Shown here in pieces: positions 46,349-56,033 of a stretch of 64,000 nt of DNA. The notes beneath the pieces are model-generated. The model made no database searches, was not told the origin of the DNA, and was given only the letters and a program-made list of their open reading frames with translations. The stretch comes from Phocaeicola sartorii JCM 17136 = DSM 21941. GTDB lineage: Bacteria > Bacteroidota > Bacteroidia > Bacteroidales > Bacteroidaceae. The stretch covers positions 18,325-82,324 of the forward strand of contig NZ_BAKM01000028.1 in assembly GCF_000614185.1 (NCBI RefSeq), written 5' to 3'. A program made the translations under genes and the position numbers. Each line of letters begins with the position of its first letter. The stretch's first letter is position 1.

Positions 46349-47773
46349 ATGATAAAAGCAACACGTACACAGTGGATCAAGTTTGCCGTTGTCCTGGCGC
46401 TTTACCTGATATTTCTTGTTTGGTTGAGAAGCTGGCTGGGACTGGTGGTTGTACCGTTTATCTTTGATGCGTATATCACAAAGAAGATTCCATGGACTTG
46501 GTGGAGAAAGTCCAAGAACCGTCATGTAGTGACCGTCATGGGATGGGTGGATGCTATTGTATTCGCACTGGTGGCAGTCTATTTTGTCAATCTCTATTTT
46601 TTCCAGAACTATGTGATCCCTTCTTCCTCACTGGAAAAGTCATTGCTGACGGGGGATTATCTGTTTGTGAGCAAAATGAGTTACGGCCCCCGTGTGCCTC
46701 AGACTCCGCTGCACATGCCGTTGGCGCAACATACACTGCCGGTCTTTAACTGTAAATCGTACCTTGAGCATCCGCAATGGGACTATAAGCGGGTGAAAGG
46801 TTTGGGAGAGGTGCAGTTGAATGATATCGTTGTCTTTAACTTTCCGGCCGGAGATACAGTTGCTACCGGTGTACCCAATGATGATATTTACCGTCTGAGC
46901 TATGGCGCAGGCAAGGAACTGGCGAAACCGATGGATCTGGCTTCCATGACTTCGGAGCAGCAACGGGTGGTTTATGATTATTATTATCAGTTGGGACGGG
47001 AGTATCTGAAAGAGAACCCACAGAATTTCGGTGAGATAATCAGCCGTCCGGTCGACCGTCGCGAGAACTATGTAAAACGGTGTGTGGGCTTGCCCGGACA
47101 GACGTTGGAGATAAAGAACCGTATCATTTATCTGGACGGAAAAGCTAATAAAGAACCTGATAATGTGCAGTATCGTTATCTGGTGAAGACCAAGCGTCCT
47201 ATTCCCGATGACTTGGCGCATGAGTTAGGCATCAGCAAGGAGGATATGATGATGTATTATACGGATGCTTCTGTTTATAATATGCCGCTGACAGAAAAGG
47301 CGAAAGCAGGTCTGCTTGCCCGTAAGGATGTGGTGGTCGGTATTGAAAACACACCGGCTGATGATGCGGGAGGCTTGTATCCGCTGAATATGTATAAGAA
47401 CTGGACGACGGATAATTATGGGCCGGTATGGATTCCGAAAAAAGGGGAAACGGTGAAACTCACGTTGGAGAATCTGCCTGTTTACGAGCGCCCTATCCAT
47501 GCCTACGAGGGCAATGAACTGGCTGTGAAAGATGGAAAGATCTATATCAACGGCAAGGAGACCGATGAATATACTTTCAAGATGGATTATTACTGGATGA
47601 TGGGGGATAACCGCCATAACTCGGCCGATTCCCGTTTCTGGGGATTCGTGCCCGAAGACCATGTGGTAGGAAAGCCCATCTTTATCTGGCTGTCACTGGA
47701 TAATGACCGTGGCTGGCTGGATGGAAAGATACGTTGGAACCGATTGTTTACCTTTGTGGATAACATTAAATAA
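46349..47773 (+). CDS. lepB: Signal peptidase I, long form
   Basis: 474 residues, much longer than the typical 200-320. An N-terminal hydrophobic pair (WIKFAVVLALYLIFLVWLRS, about 8-35) precedes a third membrane helix (VMGWVDAIVFALVAVYFVN). The serine nucleophile lies in NYVIPSSSLEKSLLTGDYL. The lysine region is VDRRENYVKRCVGLPGQTLE. The C-terminal box is YYWMMGDNRHNSADSRFWGF. About 150 extra residues lie between the Ser and Lys boxes and between the Lys and C-terminal boxes. It removes signal peptides at the outer face of the inner membrane. dapB ends 3 bp upstream, and a second lepB follows. Confidence 0.92.
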   Translation: MIKATRTQWIKFAVVLALYLIFLVWLRSWLGLVVVPFIFDAYITKKIPWTWWRKSKNRHVVTVMGWVDAIVFALVAVYFVNLYFFQNYVIPSSSLEKSLLTGDYLFVSKMSYGPRVPQTPLHMPLAQHTLPVFNCKSYLEHPQWDYKRVKGLGEVQLNDIVVFNFPAGDTVATGVPNDDIYRLSYGAGKELAKPMDLASMTSEQQRVVYDYYYQLGREYLKENPQNFGEIISRPVDRRENYVKRCVGLPGQTLEIKNRIIYLDGKANKEPDNVQYRYLVKTKRPIPDDLAHELGISKEDMMMYYTDASVYNMPLTEKAKAGLLARKDVVVGIENTPADDAGGLYPLNMYKNWTTDNYGPVWIPKKGETVKLTLENLPVYERPIHAYEGNELAVKDGKIYINGKETDEYTFKMDYYWMMGDNRHNSADSRFWGFVPEDHVVGKPIFIWLSLDNDRGWLDGKIRWNRLFTFVDNIK

Positions 47774-47794
47774 GTTGGGATAAAAAAATTGAGC

Positions 47795-48688
47795 ATGCCC
47801 CGTATTCCTGTATGGATCAAAGCAATGCTTACTGCTGTCATTCTGGTACTGCTGGTAAAGACATTTGCTTTCACCTCCTGCACCATTCCCTCTACCGGTA
47901 TGGAGAATAGCCTTTATCAAGGGGAAAGGGTTTTGGTGAATAAGTGGAGTTATGGGTTTCGTGTGCCTTTTTCTACTTGGCGGTGGCTGGGAAAAACTGC
48001 CGGAAAGGGGGATATTGTATTGTTCAATAACCCTAATCCCCGGTCTCCGCAGATTTCGGTGGGCAATCGGGAGGTATTTATAAGCCGTGTGGTAGGAGTG
48101 CCCGGAGATACGTTGATGCTGAATGATGAACTGTGGGTGACTGACGAGCAGGTACTGAGTCCGGATAGTAAATCTTTGTATGTTTATCCTTATACGGAAG
48201 AAGAAACGATGCAGGCCGTCATGCGGCAATTGAACATTCAGGGGAACAGCCTGGTAGGGTATGCCGGAGGGAAGTACATACGTACTTTCAGTCATTATGA
48301 ATATTATCTGTTGAAACAGAAACTGGCAGATAAAGTGGATTTGGTTCCTCTTTATCAAAAGGATATAAGCAAGAGCCATCCCTTTGTGATTCCGGAAAAA
48401 GGGAAACCTGTCAAGGTATATCCTTGGAATGTGACCTTGTTGTGCAACACTATTGTCCGTCACGAAGGGAAAATGGCTTCTGTCAGGGGAGATACCCTGT
48501 ATGTGGGGGGGAAACCTGTAGAGGCTTATATGTTTAATAAAAATTATTACTGGATGGCATCCAATAATCCGGTGAATCTGTGCGATTCACGTTTGTTCGG
48601 GTTGGTGCCCGATGATCATTTGATCGGTAAAACTTGGCGCATTTGGTTTTCATCCGGAAAAGGACGCATTTTTCAACGAGTGCAATAA
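47795..48688 (+). CDS. lepB: Signal peptidase I, second copy
   Basis: About 297 residues from the ATG at 47795. A TTG at 47789 is also possible. One membrane helix (WIKAMLTAVILVLLVKTFAF) leads into CTIPSTGMENSLYQGERVLV with the nucleophile serine. VFISRVVGVPGDTLMLNDEL is the lysine-box region, where the usual lysine is an Arg-Val pair (SRVVG). The C-terminal box is YYWMASNNPVNLCDSRLFGL, where the canonical G-D-N-R reads S-N-N-P. These departures from the catalytic consensus suggest weakened or altered activity compared with the first copy. The gene follows the first lepB by 21 bp and overlaps the next start by 1 nt. Confidence 0.85.
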   Translation: MPRIPVWIKAMLTAVILVLLVKTFAFTSCTIPSTGMENSLYQGERVLVNKWSYGFRVPFSTWRWLGKTAGKGDIVLFNNPNPRSPQISVGNREVFISRVVGVPGDTLMLNDELWVTDEQVLSPDSKSLYVYPYTEEETMQAVMRQLNIQGNSLVGYAGGKYIRTFSHYEYYLLKQKLADKVDLVPLYQKDISKSHPFVIPEKGKPVKVYPWNVTLLCNTIVRHEGKMASVRGDTLYVGGKPVEAYMFNKNYYWMASNNPVNLCDSRLFGLVPDDHLIGKTWRIWFSSGKGRIFQRVQ

Positions 48689-49344
48689 TGGAGAATACGA
48701 TATATGTAAGTTCGGCCTATCTGGCCCCGGTGGAATATTATACAAAGCTGTTCGCCTGTGAGAAAATCTATGTGGAACAGTATGACAATTATGTGAAACA
48801 GACTTATCGCAACCGTTGTGTCATAGCGGCAGCCGATGGTCCGTTGGCGCTGACTATCCCTACCGAAAAGAGCGAGACACCCAAATGTCTGATGAAGGAT
48901 GTCCGCATCTCGGATCATGGCAATTGGCGTCATATACATTGGAATGCTTTGGTGGCCGCATATAGAAACAGTCCATTCTTTGAGTACTATGCTGATGATT
49001 TCCACGTCTTTTATGAAAAGAAATATGTCTTCTTGTGGGATTATAATCAAGAGATTTGTTCCTTGATATGCGATTTGATTGATATCCATCCCTGTATGGA
49101 AGGTACAACGGAATATCGCACGGAATTTGTTCCGGGCGAGGTTGATTTTCGTGAGATTATTCATCCGAAGCGCGACTGGCGTGAGGCGGATGCTGACTTT
49201 TGTCCTAAACCTTACTATCAAGTTTTTGATGCCAAATATGGTTTTCTACCGAATTTGAGCATCGTCGATCTTTTGTTTAATATGGGGCCGGAGAGCCTGA
49301 TTGTTTTGCGAGATAGTGTTAAAGGTATAAACCATAAAAAGTAA
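48688..49344 (+). CDS. WbqC-family protein
   Basis: 218 residues from the ATG at 48688, which overlaps the preceding stop (TAATG). It begins ENTIYVSSAYLAPVEYYTKL and has the family blocks YDNYVKQTYRNRCVIAAADG, LTIPTEKSE, DHGNWRHIHWNALVAAYRNS and FFEYYADDF. The end, NLSIVDLLFNMGPESLIVL, is the conserved WbqC C-terminus. The family was named from an O-antigen cluster, and its biochemical role is unclear. The order dapB, lepB, lepB, wbqC is one I associate with Bacteroidetes generally, so this is ordinary context. Confidence 0.85.
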   Translation: MENTIYVSSAYLAPVEYYTKLFACEKIYVEQYDNYVKQTYRNRCVIAAADGPLALTIPTEKSETPKCLMKDVRISDHGNWRHIHWNALVAAYRNSPFFEYYADDFHVFYEKKYVFLWDYNQEICSLICDLIDIHPCMEGTTEYRTEFVPGEVDFREIIHPKRDWREADADFCPKPYYQVFDAKYGFLPNLSIVDLLFNMGPESLIVLRDSVKGINHKK

Positions 49345-49348
49345 TATC

Positions 49349-50161
49349 ATGAATAATTTGTTTAGTGTAAAAGACCAGGTGGTGGTAATCACCGGTGGAA
49401 CAGGGGTTTTGGGAAAGGCTATTGCCGCCCATTTGGCGGAAGAAGGCGCCAAGGTTGTTATATTAGGCCGTAAGGAGGAAGTAGGGAATGCCATTGTAAG
49501 CGAGATCAAGGCTAAAGGTGGTGAAGCCATGTTTCTTGTAACCAATGTGTTGGATGAGGCTGTATTGGAGCAGAACCTGAAGGATATTCTGGCAGCATAC
49601 GGTCGTGTGGACGCATTGTTGAATGCGGCTGGAGGCAATATGCCGGGTGCTACGATTGCTCCGACAGGCAATTTCTTTGATTTGAAGGTTGATGAGTTTC
49701 AGAAAGTGCTTAACTTGAATCTTACCGGAACAGTTCTGCCTACACAGGTTTTTTTGAAGCCGATGGTGGAACAGAAGAAAGGGGCTATCGTGAACTTCTC
49801 TTCCATGGCGGCGTTCCGTCCGATGACCCGTGTATGCGGTTATGCGGCTGCGAAGGCGGGAATCTCTAATTTTACTGCGTTCATGGCCAATGAAGTGGCT
49901 ACGAAATTTGGTGAAGGCATCCGCGTGAATGCCATTGCTCCGGGATTCTTTCTGACCGAGCAGAACCGTACCTTGTTGACCAACGAAGACGGTACATATA
50001 CACAGCGTGGTAATGATGTGATCCGCCAGACTCCGTTCAAGCGTTTCGGTAAAGCGGAGGAACTGTGTGGAACCATCCAGTATCTCATCAGCGATGCCAG
50101 CAGCTTTGTAACCGGCACAGTAGCCGTAGTGGATGGTGGCTTCAATGCATTTGCCATGTAA
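49349..50161 (+). CDS. SDR-type D-mannonate oxidoreductase (fructuronate reductase-like)
   Basis: 270 residues, classical short-chain dehydrogenase. The cofactor motif is VVVITGGTGVLGKAIAAHL. The N-A-A-G motif is LLNAAGGNMPG. The catalytic Ser-Tyr-Lys set lies in IVNFSSMAAF and RVCGYAAAKAG, and VNAIAPGFFLTEQNR and VAVVDGGFNAF close the fold. The following gene is mannonate dehydratase (uxuA), so interconversion of D-fructuronate and D-mannonate in glucuronate use is the most likely reaction. It starts 4 bp after the WbqC-like gene, so it may be transcribed from upstream. Confidence 0.85.
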   Translation: MNNLFSVKDQVVVITGGTGVLGKAIAAHLAEEGAKVVILGRKEEVGNAIVSEIKAKGGEAMFLVTNVLDEAVLEQNLKDILAAYGRVDALLNAAGGNMPGATIAPTGNFFDLKVDEFQKVLNLNLTGTVLPTQVFLKPMVEQKKGAIVNFSSMAAFRPMTRVCGYAAAKAGISNFTAFMANEVATKFGEGIRVNAIAPGFFLTEQNRTLLTNEDGTYTQRGNDVIRQTPFKRFGKAEELCGTIQYLISDASSFVTGTVAVVDGGFNAFAM

Positions 50162-50200
50162 CAAGTCTTTATTTTTTAATTCTCAATTTTTAGATTAGAT

Positions 50201-51376
50201 ATGATTTTATGTGAGCAAACATGGCGCTGGTACGGACCGAATGATCCCGTATCATTGTGGGACATCAAACAAGCCGGAGCAACCGGTATTGTCAATGCCT
50301 TACATCATATTCCCAACGGTGAGGTATGGACGGTAGAGGAAATAATGAAGCGCAAGAAATTGATTGAAGAAGCAGGGTTAACTTGGAGTGTTGTAGAGTC
50401 CGTGCCCGTACACGAACATATCAAGACACAGACAGGAGACTATCTGAGGTATATCGAGAACTATAAACAGAGCTTGCGCAATCTGGCTGCATGCGGTATT
50501 TATATTGTAACTTATAACTTCATGCCTGTATTGGATTGGACTCGTACGGATCTGGCATATACATTGCCCGATGGTTCCAAGGCATTGCGTTTTGAGCGGG
50601 CTGCTTTTGTAGCGTTCGATCTGTTCATCTTGAAACGTCCGGGAGCTGAAAAGGAATACTCGGCCGAAGAGATAGAAAAGGCAAAAGCTCGTCTGGCGCA
50701 AATGGATGAGGAAGAGATTCATCGTCTGACACGGAATATGATTGCAGGACTGCCCGGTTCGGAGGAAAGTTTTACATTGGAGCAATTTCAGAAAGAACTG
50801 GACCGTTACAAGGATATTGATGCGGACCAACTTCGTAGTAACTTGATTTTCTTCTTGAAAGAAATCTGTCCGGTAGCCGATGAGGTGGGAGTCAAGCTGG
50901 TTATTCATCCGGACGATCCGCCTATGGCTATCCTGGGGTTGCCACGCATTATGAGTACGGAGGCAGATTTCAAGCAGTTGGTGGAAGCTGTACCTAATCC
51001 GTCAAACGGTCTTTGTCTGTGCTGCGGTTCGTTTGGCGTATCTGCTCAGAATGATTTGCCGGGTATCATGGAACGTTGGGGAGACCGTATCAACTTTGTC
51101 CATTTGCGCAGTACCCAACGGGATGCGGAAGGCAACTTCTATGAAGCGAATCATTTGGAAGGTGATGTGGACATGTATCATGTAGTTAAGAATCTGTTGA
51201 AAGTGCAGCAACGTCGTGGAGTATCTATTCCGATGCGTCCGGATCATGGTCATCAGATGATAGATGATTTGAACAAGAAAACAAATCCGGGTTATTCGTG
51301 TCTGGGACGTATGCGCGGATTGGCCGAACTTCGTGGTTTGGAAAGAGGAATAGCGATGAGTATGGAAGCAGAGTAA
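50201..51376 (+). CDS. uxuA: Mannonate dehydratase
   Basis: 391 residues. It starts [20 protein letters not shown], the UxuA opening. Family blocks are [114 protein letters not shown] and [11 protein letters not shown]. The His, Cys and Asp residues in the last blocks bind the metal. It dehydrates D-mannonate to 2-keto-3-deoxygluconate in glucuronate catabolism. It lies 40 bp behind the oxidoreductase, and a long terminator follows. Confidence 0.94.
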   Translation: MILCEQTWRWYGPNDPVSLWDIKQAGATGIVNALHHIPNGEVWTVEEIMKRKKLIEEAGLTWSVVESVPVHEHIKTQTGDYLRYIENYKQSLRNLAACGIYIVTYNFMPVLDWTRTDLAYTLPDGSKALRFERAAFVAFDLFILKRPGAEKEYSAEEIEKAKARLAQMDEEEIHRLTRNMIAGLPGSEESFTLEQFQKELDRYKDIDADQLRSNLIFFLKEICPVADEVGVKLVIHPDDPPMAILGLPRIMSTEADFKQLVEAVPNPSNGLCLCCGSFGVSAQNDLPGIMERWGDRINFVHLRSTQRDAEGNFYEANHLEGDVDMYHVVKNLLKVQQRRGVSIPMRPDHGHQMIDDLNKKTNPGYSCLGRMRGLAELRGLERGIAMSMEAE

Positions 51377-51396
51377 TCTCTTTTTTAGCCTATAGA

Positions 51397-51457
51397 AAGA
51401 AGACCTGAATGTCTTCCGGTGATAAGACCATATCCGGAAGCTTTCAGGTCTTCTTTT
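51397..51457 (+). terminator. Terminator after uxuA
   Basis: AAGAAGACCTGAA (51397-51409) pairs with TTCAGGTCTTCTT (51443-51455), with an inner stem TTCCGG/CCGGAA and a T-rich end. Confidence 0.75.
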
Positions 51458-51519
51458 ATTTAAATAAATGTGAAGGTTAATATTTTCAAGTCTTAGACTA
51501 AGCTCTTTACCTAAAGGTA

Positions 51520-51567
51520 GAAAACGCTTGGGCAGGCTGGTCTTGCCTCCCCTAAATGAGCGTTTTC
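51520..51567. repeat. Inverted repeat with structured loop, 3' of the GH95 gene
   Basis: GAAAACGCT (51520-51528) and AGCGTTTTC (51559-51567) pair, and the loop contains a second possible stem (GGCA/TGCC). It lies 23 bp beyond the stop of the minus-strand GH95 gene and may be its terminator, though no long T run follows on that strand. Confidence 0.4.
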
Positions 51568-51589
51568 CTTTTCCGGTGAGGAACGGGCT

Positions 51590-54043
51590 TTATTGTTTCT
51601 TCAGCTTTCCGTTCTCGGTTGTTATTCTATAGGTCTTTCCTTTGCCCGTTTTGAAAGTCAGGGTCTCGCCTTTATGTCTTACCTGGCAAGTTGCTCCGGC
51701 CTTGGAAAAGATGACAGCTTCTTCCAGTGCACCGTTTTTCCAGGTAATGTCAACTTCGAAATTACCTTTGGCGCAAAGTCCCTTTACAGCACCTTCTTTC
51801 CATGCGTCCGGCAGGGCGGGAAGCAATTGGATGAATCCCATGTGACTTTGCAACAGCATTTCCGTGATACCGGCGGTTCCGCCAAAGTTACCGTCAATCT
51901 GGAAAGGTGGATGAGTATCCCATAAATTGTCCAAAGTCCCGTTTTTCAATAAGTTGCCGAATAGTTTGTAGGCGTGGTTACCGTCTTGCAGGCGTGCCCA
52001 TTGGTTTAGTTTCCATCCCATGCTCCATCCGGTAGCTCCGTCTCCACGGTGTTCCAATACGACTTTTGCGGCAGTCGCCAGTTGGGGGGTGGTGATAGGT
52101 GAGACCGTATGCCCCGGATGCAAGCCAAACAGATGGTTTACATGGCGGTGCTCGTCTTTAGGGTCATCTATATCCTCCGACCATTCCATCAGCTGGCCAT
52201 AACGTCCTATCTGGTAAGGGACAAGATGATCTAAGACATGCTGCCATTGCTTGCGTTCTTTGGCGTCTACTCCCAAGACTTTGCTTGCGTCGATGGCGTC
52301 CAGCAGTATCTCGCGTGCCACGGCATGTGAGAAAGTCGCCCCTTGGTCTATGGGACCGTGTTCGGGGGAAGTGGAAGGAGCGGCAGTGTAGGTTCCGTCC
52401 GGTTTGTGCCACAGATAGTCCACTGTGAAATTCGCGCTGCTCTTTATCAGTTCATAAGCGGTCTCCTTCAAGAACTTCTTGTCGCGGGTATAGTCATAGT
52501 ACTCCCACAGGTGGGTTGCCAGCCAGGGACCTGCCACTGGACTAAAGTTCCACGACATGTCTTCGCTGGAAAGCGGAGCGGTGAACCCGAATATATTGCC
52601 CGAGATGGAGGCTGTCCAGCCGCGTGCTCCAAAATAGGCCTGAGCGGTCTTTTCGCCCGGCTTTTCCAAAGTACGGATAAAGTCAACCAAAGGTAACACA
52701 CATTCATCCAAGTTGGTGGAGCATGCGGGCCAATAGTTCATTTGCAGGTTGATGTTATTGTGATAATCCACGCGCCACGGGCCGTCCAGGTTGTTGTGCC
52801 ACAAGCCTTGCAGGTTTGCGGGCAGATTTCCGGGGCGGGAACTGGCTATGAGCAGATAACGTCCGAATTGGTAATACAGTTCCTCCAACTGATAGTCGGG
52901 TTGTCCTTTGCGGTAACGTGCCAGACGCTGATAGGTGGGCAGGTCTTTCACGGCAGGATATTGCAAGGTCATGGGAGCGTGCGGGTTCAAGTGCAGCTGT
53001 ACCCTGCCGAACAGGTTGGTATAGTCTGCCAGATGGTTCCGATAGAGTTCCTCATAACTTTTGGCGGCCGCTTGTTTCATCATGGCCAAAGTCGTTTCTG
53101 CAGGGTCTGTGCCTACATAGGTTTTAGGGTTTGTAAAGTCCGGGTTGAAATTGATTTTATAATCAGTGTCTCCGGTGATGAGAAATACTACCTCATCGGC
53201 TCCGTTGACAATGATTTTCCCGTCTTTTACAGTCATTTCTCCTCCTTTGTGGGTGGCATGGATGCGGAGGGCGAATCTCATTTGGTTGTTGTTCAGCTTT
53301 CCGGTGTACAGCAGACCGTTGTTTCCATCGGCTTGAATTTTCCCCGTAGCTTCTGAGTTGGGACAGTAGCTGAAAGCGATGTTCTGCATTTCCGGGCGGT
53401 TGGCAGTAAATTTCATCACCATCACACTGTCCGGATAGGAGATGAAATAGTTGCGCTGGTAATCCACTCCGTCTTTATGGAAAGAGACTGTGGCTAGTGC
53501 GGAATCCAGTGATAAGGCGCGTCGGTAGTCGTTCATGCCTATTTCGCTCAGTCCGGTTTCTACATATATCTCTCCCATAGTGGTAAAAGCTCCGAAGCGA
53601 AACGGATTTTCGGCATTCTCCTCGTATTCGGCCAGTCCGTTGAAGTTTTTGCGGGTCAGTTCTGCCGCTTTTTTCTGGTCTCCTTCTGTGAAAGCCTGCC
53701 GTATGTCTTTCAATACATGAGCTGATTGTTTGTTCACGTTCCAGTAGTAGTCGGCTCCTCCTGCGGTGTTGGGGCCTCCTTTCCATAAGGTCTTTTCGTT
53801 CAATGTGATTCGTTCGGCACAGATGGAGCCCATGATGTTGGCCCCCAGGCTGCCGTTTCCCAGTGGAAGCGAGGTGCTTTCCCATTCTTTGTCGGGATTG
53901 TAGCCGCTTCCGCTAGCCTTTAACCAGATTGCGCGGTTTTCCAATGTATTGGGTTGGTCAAACCAAATGGTATAGCCGGAGTTTTGTGCCTGTGTATTGG
54001 CGGTCAGTAGGGTTCCGGCGAGAATAAGTAGCAGTTTTTTCAT
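51590..54043 (-). CDS. Glycoside hydrolase family 95 alpha-L-fucosidase/galactosidase
   Basis: 817 residues from the ATG at 54043, with a signal peptide to about NTQAQ. The N-terminal beta domain contains SLPLGNGSLGANIMGSICAE and ITLNEKTLWKGGPNT. The (alpha/alpha)6 barrel carries GLWHNNLDGPWRVDYHNNIN (the Asn pair of the active site), TYTAAPSTSPEHGP (the general-acid Glu) and FQIDGNFGGTAGITEML (the conserved Asp). These match the GH95 catalytic set known from Bifidobacterium AfcA. The expected action is removal of alpha-1,2-linked L-fucose (or L-galactose) from host or plant glycans. A -7 box sits at 54102-54109. No transporter is adjacent. Confidence 0.92.
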   Translation of the reverse strand: MKKLLLILAGTLLTANTQAQNSGYTIWFDQPNTLENRAIWLKASGSGYNPDKEWESTSLPLGNGSLGANIMGSICAERITLNEKTLWKGGPNTAGGADYYWNVNKQSAHVLKDIRQAFTEGDQKKAAELTRKNFNGLAEYEENAENPFRFGAFTTMGEIYVETGLSEIGMNDYRRALSLDSALATVSFHKDGVDYQRNYFISYPDSVMVMKFTANRPEMQNIAFSYCPNSEATGKIQADGNNGLLYTGKLNNNQMRFALRIHATHKGGEMTVKDGKIIVNGADEVVFLITGDTDYKINFNPDFTNPKTYVGTDPAETTLAMMKQAAAKSYEELYRNHLADYTNLFGRVQLHLNPHAPMTLQYPAVKDLPTYQRLARYRKGQPDYQLEELYYQFGRYLLIASSRPGNLPANLQGLWHNNLDGPWRVDYHNNINLQMNYWPACSTNLDECVLPLVDFIRTLEKPGEKTAQAYFGARGWTASISGNIFGFTAPLSSEDMSWNFSPVAGPWLATHLWEYYDYTRDKKFLKETAYELIKSSANFTVDYLWHKPDGTYTAAPSTSPEHGPIDQGATFSHAVAREILLDAIDASKVLGVDAKERKQWQHVLDHLVPYQIGRYGQLMEWSEDIDDPKDEHRHVNHLFGLHPGHTVSPITTPQLATAAKVVLEHRGDGATGWSMGWKLNQWARLQDGNHAYKLFGNLLKNGTLDNLWDTHPPFQIDGNFGGTAGITEMLLQSHMGFIQLLPALPDAWKEGAVKGLCAKGNFEVDITWKNGALEEAVIFSKAGATCQVRHKGETLTFKTGKGKTYRITTENGKLKKQ

Positions 54044-54101
54044 GATATTCATATTGGTTTTTGATATATAATAGTGAAATGGCTTGAACGGTTTTATTTT
54101 G

Positions 54102-54109
54102 CAAAGATA
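54102..54109 (-). promoter_or_regulatory. Promoter -7 box for the GH95 gene
   Basis: Minus-strand TATCTTTG matches TAnnTTTG, about 58 nt before the ATG at 54043. Confidence 0.5.
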
Positions 54110-54158
54110 CAATTAGATTTGAGAATCTAAGGATTACAGGGTGGTAAATGTCTTTTTA

Positions 54159-55379
54159 TTATAGGTATATCAAGGTCGAAAGATAATTTTCATCGAACAT
54201 TTCATTGGCGATATCCCATAGGCTCTCTGCCGTCAGCATTTCTATCCGTTTGAATACTTCTTTCGGCTCTTCAAATTTGCCATAGTGCAAGAACGTCTTT
54301 CCCATATCCAATGCGTTGTTTTCAAAATTGTCTCCGGCAACTCCTATTTGTCCGATGATTTGTTTTTTTGCGGCACTCAGTTGCGAGGAACTTAGCTTGC
54401 TGTCACGCAGCTTTTTCAATTCTTTATGAACCAGTCCGATGCAGCGCTCCACATCTTCCGGATCTGTTCCGAAATAAATGCAGAACACCCCTGTGTCTGT
54501 GTATGAGGTCAGATTGGCTTCTACGTTATAGACCAGTCCCCGACGTTCGCGCAGAGAGACGTTCAGCCGGCTGTTCATGCCCGGTCCGCCCAGCAGGTTG
54601 TTGAGCAGGTAAAGTCCGGTCCGCTTTTCATTATACGCATTATATCCCCGACTGCCTATCATTACATGCGCCTGATGTGTTTCTTTGTTCAGTGTCAACG
54701 TTTTGGGAATATAGAGAAAAGGTTCTGCCCGTTGGCGTTCGGTCATGGAAAAAGGAATATCGGCTGTTATTTTCTCTATGGTGCGTATCACTTTTTTAAA
54801 ATCTATATTTCCTTGAATGAAAAAGATCATATTGGTAGGTTTGTAAAAACGTGAAGTGAAATTCAAGGCATGTTCACTCTTGAATCTACGCAATAAGTCT
54901 GGTTTCCCCAAAATGTTTCTTCCCAAAGGATGATCGGGAAAAATCAATTCTTCAAAATCATCGAAAATCAGTTCTGACGGACTGTCTTCATAACTTTGTA
55001 TCTCGTCAATTATTACTTCCACTTCTTTGTCAATCTCATGCTGGGGGAAGATGCTGTGAAATACAATATCTGCCAGCAGCTCTGCAGCTCTTGAAAAATG
55101 TTCTGCCAAGAAAGCGCTGTATATCACAGTCTCTTCCTTATTTGTATATGCATTTAAATCTCCGCCTACATTTTCCATGCGGTTCAGGATGTGCCATGCA
55201 TGTCTTTTTTGTGTTCCTTTAAAGATAAGGTGTTCCACGAAATGGGCCATTCCCTGTTCCTGTTCGTTTTCATCACGGGTTCCGGCATCGACGGCAAATC
55301 CGCAATAGGCTACATTAGACTGGTTGGGAGCGTGAATGATGCGCAACCCGTTGGGTAAGGTGAAAGTGTTATATGACAT
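54159..55379 (-). CDS. M16-family zinc peptidase (pitrilysin type)
   Basis: 406 residues from the ATG at 55379, where the family sequence SYNTFTLPNGLRIIHAPNQ begins; an upstream in-frame start is unlikely. The inverted zinc motif is GMAHFVEHLIFKGTQKR (H-x-x-E-H), with the distal glutamate region NKEETVIYSAFLAEHF. The second half has the inactive repeat with NNLLGGPGMNSRLNVSLRER and RGLVYNVEANLTSY. There is no signal peptide, so it is cytosolic. Family members degrade short peptides or process exported ones. It is divergent from the LOG gene and has no obvious partner. Confidence 0.9.
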   Translation of the reverse strand: MSYNTFTLPNGLRIIHAPNQSNVAYCGFAVDAGTRDENEQEQGMAHFVEHLIFKGTQKRHAWHILNRMENVGGDLNAYTNKEETVIYSAFLAEHFSRAAELLADIVFHSIFPQHEIDKEVEVIIDEIQSYEDSPSELIFDDFEELIFPDHPLGRNILGKPDLLRRFKSEHALNFTSRFYKPTNMIFFIQGNIDFKKVIRTIEKITADIPFSMTERQRAEPFLYIPKTLTLNKETHQAHVMIGSRGYNAYNEKRTGLYLLNNLLGGPGMNSRLNVSLRERRGLVYNVEANLTSYTDTGVFCIYFGTDPEDVERCIGLVHKELKKLRDSKLSSSQLSAAKKQIIGQIGVAGDNFENNALDMGKTFLHYGKFEEPKEVFKRIEMLTAESLWDIANEMFDENYLSTLIYL

Positions 55380-55480
55380 TGTTTTTTGCTTCAAATAAGT
55401 TTTGATTGGCAAAAATACAACAAAAGTTATTGCCGTTCTTCAAAAAATGCAGATATTTGTATTTACTAACAGAAAACAAG

Positions 55481-56015
55481 ATGATGGATAAAATTGCTAT
55501 TTTCTGTTCCGCATCCGAGAATATAGAGCCTGTGTTCTTTGAAAAAGCGCGCGAGTTGGGCATCTGGATGGGACAAAACAAGAAGACGTTGGTATATGGA
55601 GGTGCCAATATCGGCTGATGGAGTGTATCGCCAAGGTAGCTAAAGACAACGGCTCAATGATAATAGGGGTTATTCCGACCAAATTGGAAGAGCGTGGACG
55701 AACCAGTGACTTGGTGGATGTGACTTTCCGGACGGATAATTTGAGTGACCGTAAAGATGTGATGCTGAACGAATCGGATGTGGCGGTAGCTTGCCGGGAG
55801 GAGTGGGCACACTGGATGAGATTTTTCATGTGATGGCGGCAGCTACATTGGATTATCATCAGAAGAAAGTGATTTTTTATAATATAAATGGCTTTTGGAA
55901 TGGCATTCTCGACTTTTTGAACGGATTGGAGGAGAAACGTTTTGCTCACCATCCGCTAAATAGCTATTTTGCTGTGGCCAATAACTTGAGAGAACTAATC
56001 GAACTACTTAAATAA
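55481..56015 (+). CDS. LOG-family protein (TIGR00730 type), two frameshifts
   Basis: About 178 residues once one base is added near 55615 and one T at 55791-55792. It starts MMDKIAIFCSASENIEPVFF. The first join gives LVYGGANIGLMECIAKVAKD, and the second gives VAVALPGGVGTLDEIFHVM. Both restored motifs, G-G-x-x-x-G-L-M and P-G-G-x-G-T-x-x-E, are the LOG nucleotide-binding signatures. The family includes cytokinin-activating nucleoside 5'-monophosphate phosphoribohydrolases and is often mislabelled lysine decarboxylase. The cytosolic substrate in Bacteroides is unclear. The sugar isomerase gene begins 18 bp later. Confidence 0.87.
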
Positions 56016-56033
56016 TATTCATGTAAACCTATT

